Positions 5,281-5,830 of a DNA stretch of 5,830 nt are shown piece by piece. Source of the stretch: JBOGFI01 sp050743365 (lineage in GTDB: Bacteria; Actinomycetota; Acidimicrobiia; IMCC26256; JACDBD01). The notes beneath the pieces are model-generated. The model was given only the letters and a program-made list of their open reading frames with translations, made no database searches and was not told the origin of the DNA. The stretch is taken from the NCBI GenBank assembly GCA_050743365.1, contig JBOGFI010000138.1:1-5830 (forward strand). Reading direction: 5' to 3'. Both the position numbers and the translations under genes were made by a program. The stretch's first letter is position 1. Every line of letters begins with the position of its first letter.

Positions 5281-5783
5281 AGCTGGGGCACCTCGCGCGG
5301 CGCTTCCTGCGGGCGCTGTGGCCCGGAGCACCGCGCTCGGCCGACACCGCGTGGGTCGAGTCGATCCTCACCCCGGCGGAGCTCGACCTGTGGCAGCGGC
5401 TGCCGAATCACGACCGCCGGTACTCGATCCGGGTGGCGCAGCGGGTTCGGACACTGCTCGCGGGCACCGAGTTCGCCGGCGACCCTCGCTGGCCCGCGGC
5501 CGCGCTGCTGCACGACGTGGGCAAGCTGGACGCCGGCCTCGGGGTCGCGGGGCGGGTCGTCGCGACGGCGCTGGGCGCGCTGGTGCCGCCGGCAAGGCAT
5601 TCCGAGGGCCGCATCGGGCGCTATCTCCGGCACGGCGAGCTGGGCCAGCATCGGATCCGCGCCGCCGGCGGGAGGGAGGAGGCGGCGCGCTGGGCCGCTG
5701 CTCACCACTACCGGGACGAGTGGGCGGGCACCGGCGTGCCCGCGCCGGTGGCCGAGGCGCTCGCCGCCGCCGACGACGCGTAG
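5277..5783 (+). CDS. HD-domain protein, putative metal-dependent phosphohydrolase
   Basis: The 168-residue soluble protein has a clear HDVGK motif (79-83) after a helix of the form DRRYSIRVAQRV (46-57), the layout of the HD superfamily of phosphohydrolases. Later candidates for metal or substrate contact are H108, H125, H143-H144, and D166-D167 near the end. The residue expected to be the first metal-binding histidine appears as Y49; H45 is four residues earlier and might substitute. Activity is therefore uncertain and the substrate cannot be named. The GTG start overlaps the stop of the M50 peptidase gene (GTGA), showing a shared transcript and probable translational coupling. The frame continues further upstream as an ATG at 5148, but those codons lie inside the peptidase gene and do not look like an HD protein. 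The start chosen gives MKLGHLARRF, a plausible basic amphipathic N-terminus. Confidence 0.85.
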   Translation: MKLGHLARRFLRALWPGAPRSADTAWVESILTPAELDLWQRLPNHDRRYSIRVAQRVRTLLAGTEFAGDPRWPAAALLHDVGKLDAGLGVAGRVVATALGALVPPARHSEGRIGRYLRHGELGQHRIRAAGGREEAARWAAAHHYRDEWAGTGVPAPVAEALAAADDA

Positions 5784-5830
5784 GAAGGCCTGCCAGCCCG
5801 CGACTCGTCGCCAGGGTTGCGCGGGAGCGG

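Noticed and set aside
5784..5830. A further gene at the right edge
   Set aside because: No stop codon appears on either strand in these 47 bases, but there is too little sequence to identify a frame or a start.

Overview
The window is GC-rich chromosomal DNA (strong G/C at third codon positions, frequent GTG starts) from what looks like an actinobacterium. The order pyrG, Nudix hydrolase, xerD is the one I recall from Mycobacterium tuberculosis (Rv1699-Rv1701). What follows xerD here differs from what I remember in mycobacteria, so a deeper lineage such as Acidimicrobiia is possible. That placement is an inference, not a demonstration. Every convincing gene belongs to a recognisable family. 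I see no mobile element, CRISPR array, tRNA or rRNA, and I do not think the window holds a wholly new system. The least explained part is the pyrG leader.

Layout. Bases 1-874 (minus strand) hold the N-terminal 291 codons of a GT-C type membrane glycosyltransferase whose 3' end lies outside the window. Bases 875-1015 are a divergent intergenic region with a TAGnnT box facing each way and a four-copy 15-bp tandem repeat just before pyrG. Bases 1016-4235 form a tightly packed plus-strand unit: pyrG (CTP synthase), an ADP-ribose-pyrophosphatase-like Nudix hydrolase that overlaps it by 4 bases, and a XerD-like tyrosine recombinase 11 bases further on. After a 50-base gap with its own promoter-like box, a second unit runs from 4286 to 5783: a TraR/DksA-type zinc-finger protein, a minimal site-2-protease (M50) membrane peptidase 8 bases later, and a small HD-domain protein that overlaps the peptidase gene by 4 bases. 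Bases 5784-5830 show no feature, and no stop in either direction, so a further gene may begin or end there.

How the genes fit together. The first unit combines nucleotide synthesis (CTP), nucleotide clean-up (Nudix) and chromosome-dimer resolution (Xer). This is a conserved housekeeping neighbourhood rather than a single pathway. The second unit puts an RNA-polymerase-binding-type protein, an intramembrane protease and a putative phosphohydrolase under one probable promoter, a mix that could serve regulation or stress response, but nothing in the sequence proves it. Both units begin with an ATG gene next to a recognisable signal, and all four downstream genes start with GTG with little or no Shine-Dalgarno sequence, which suggests translational coupling.
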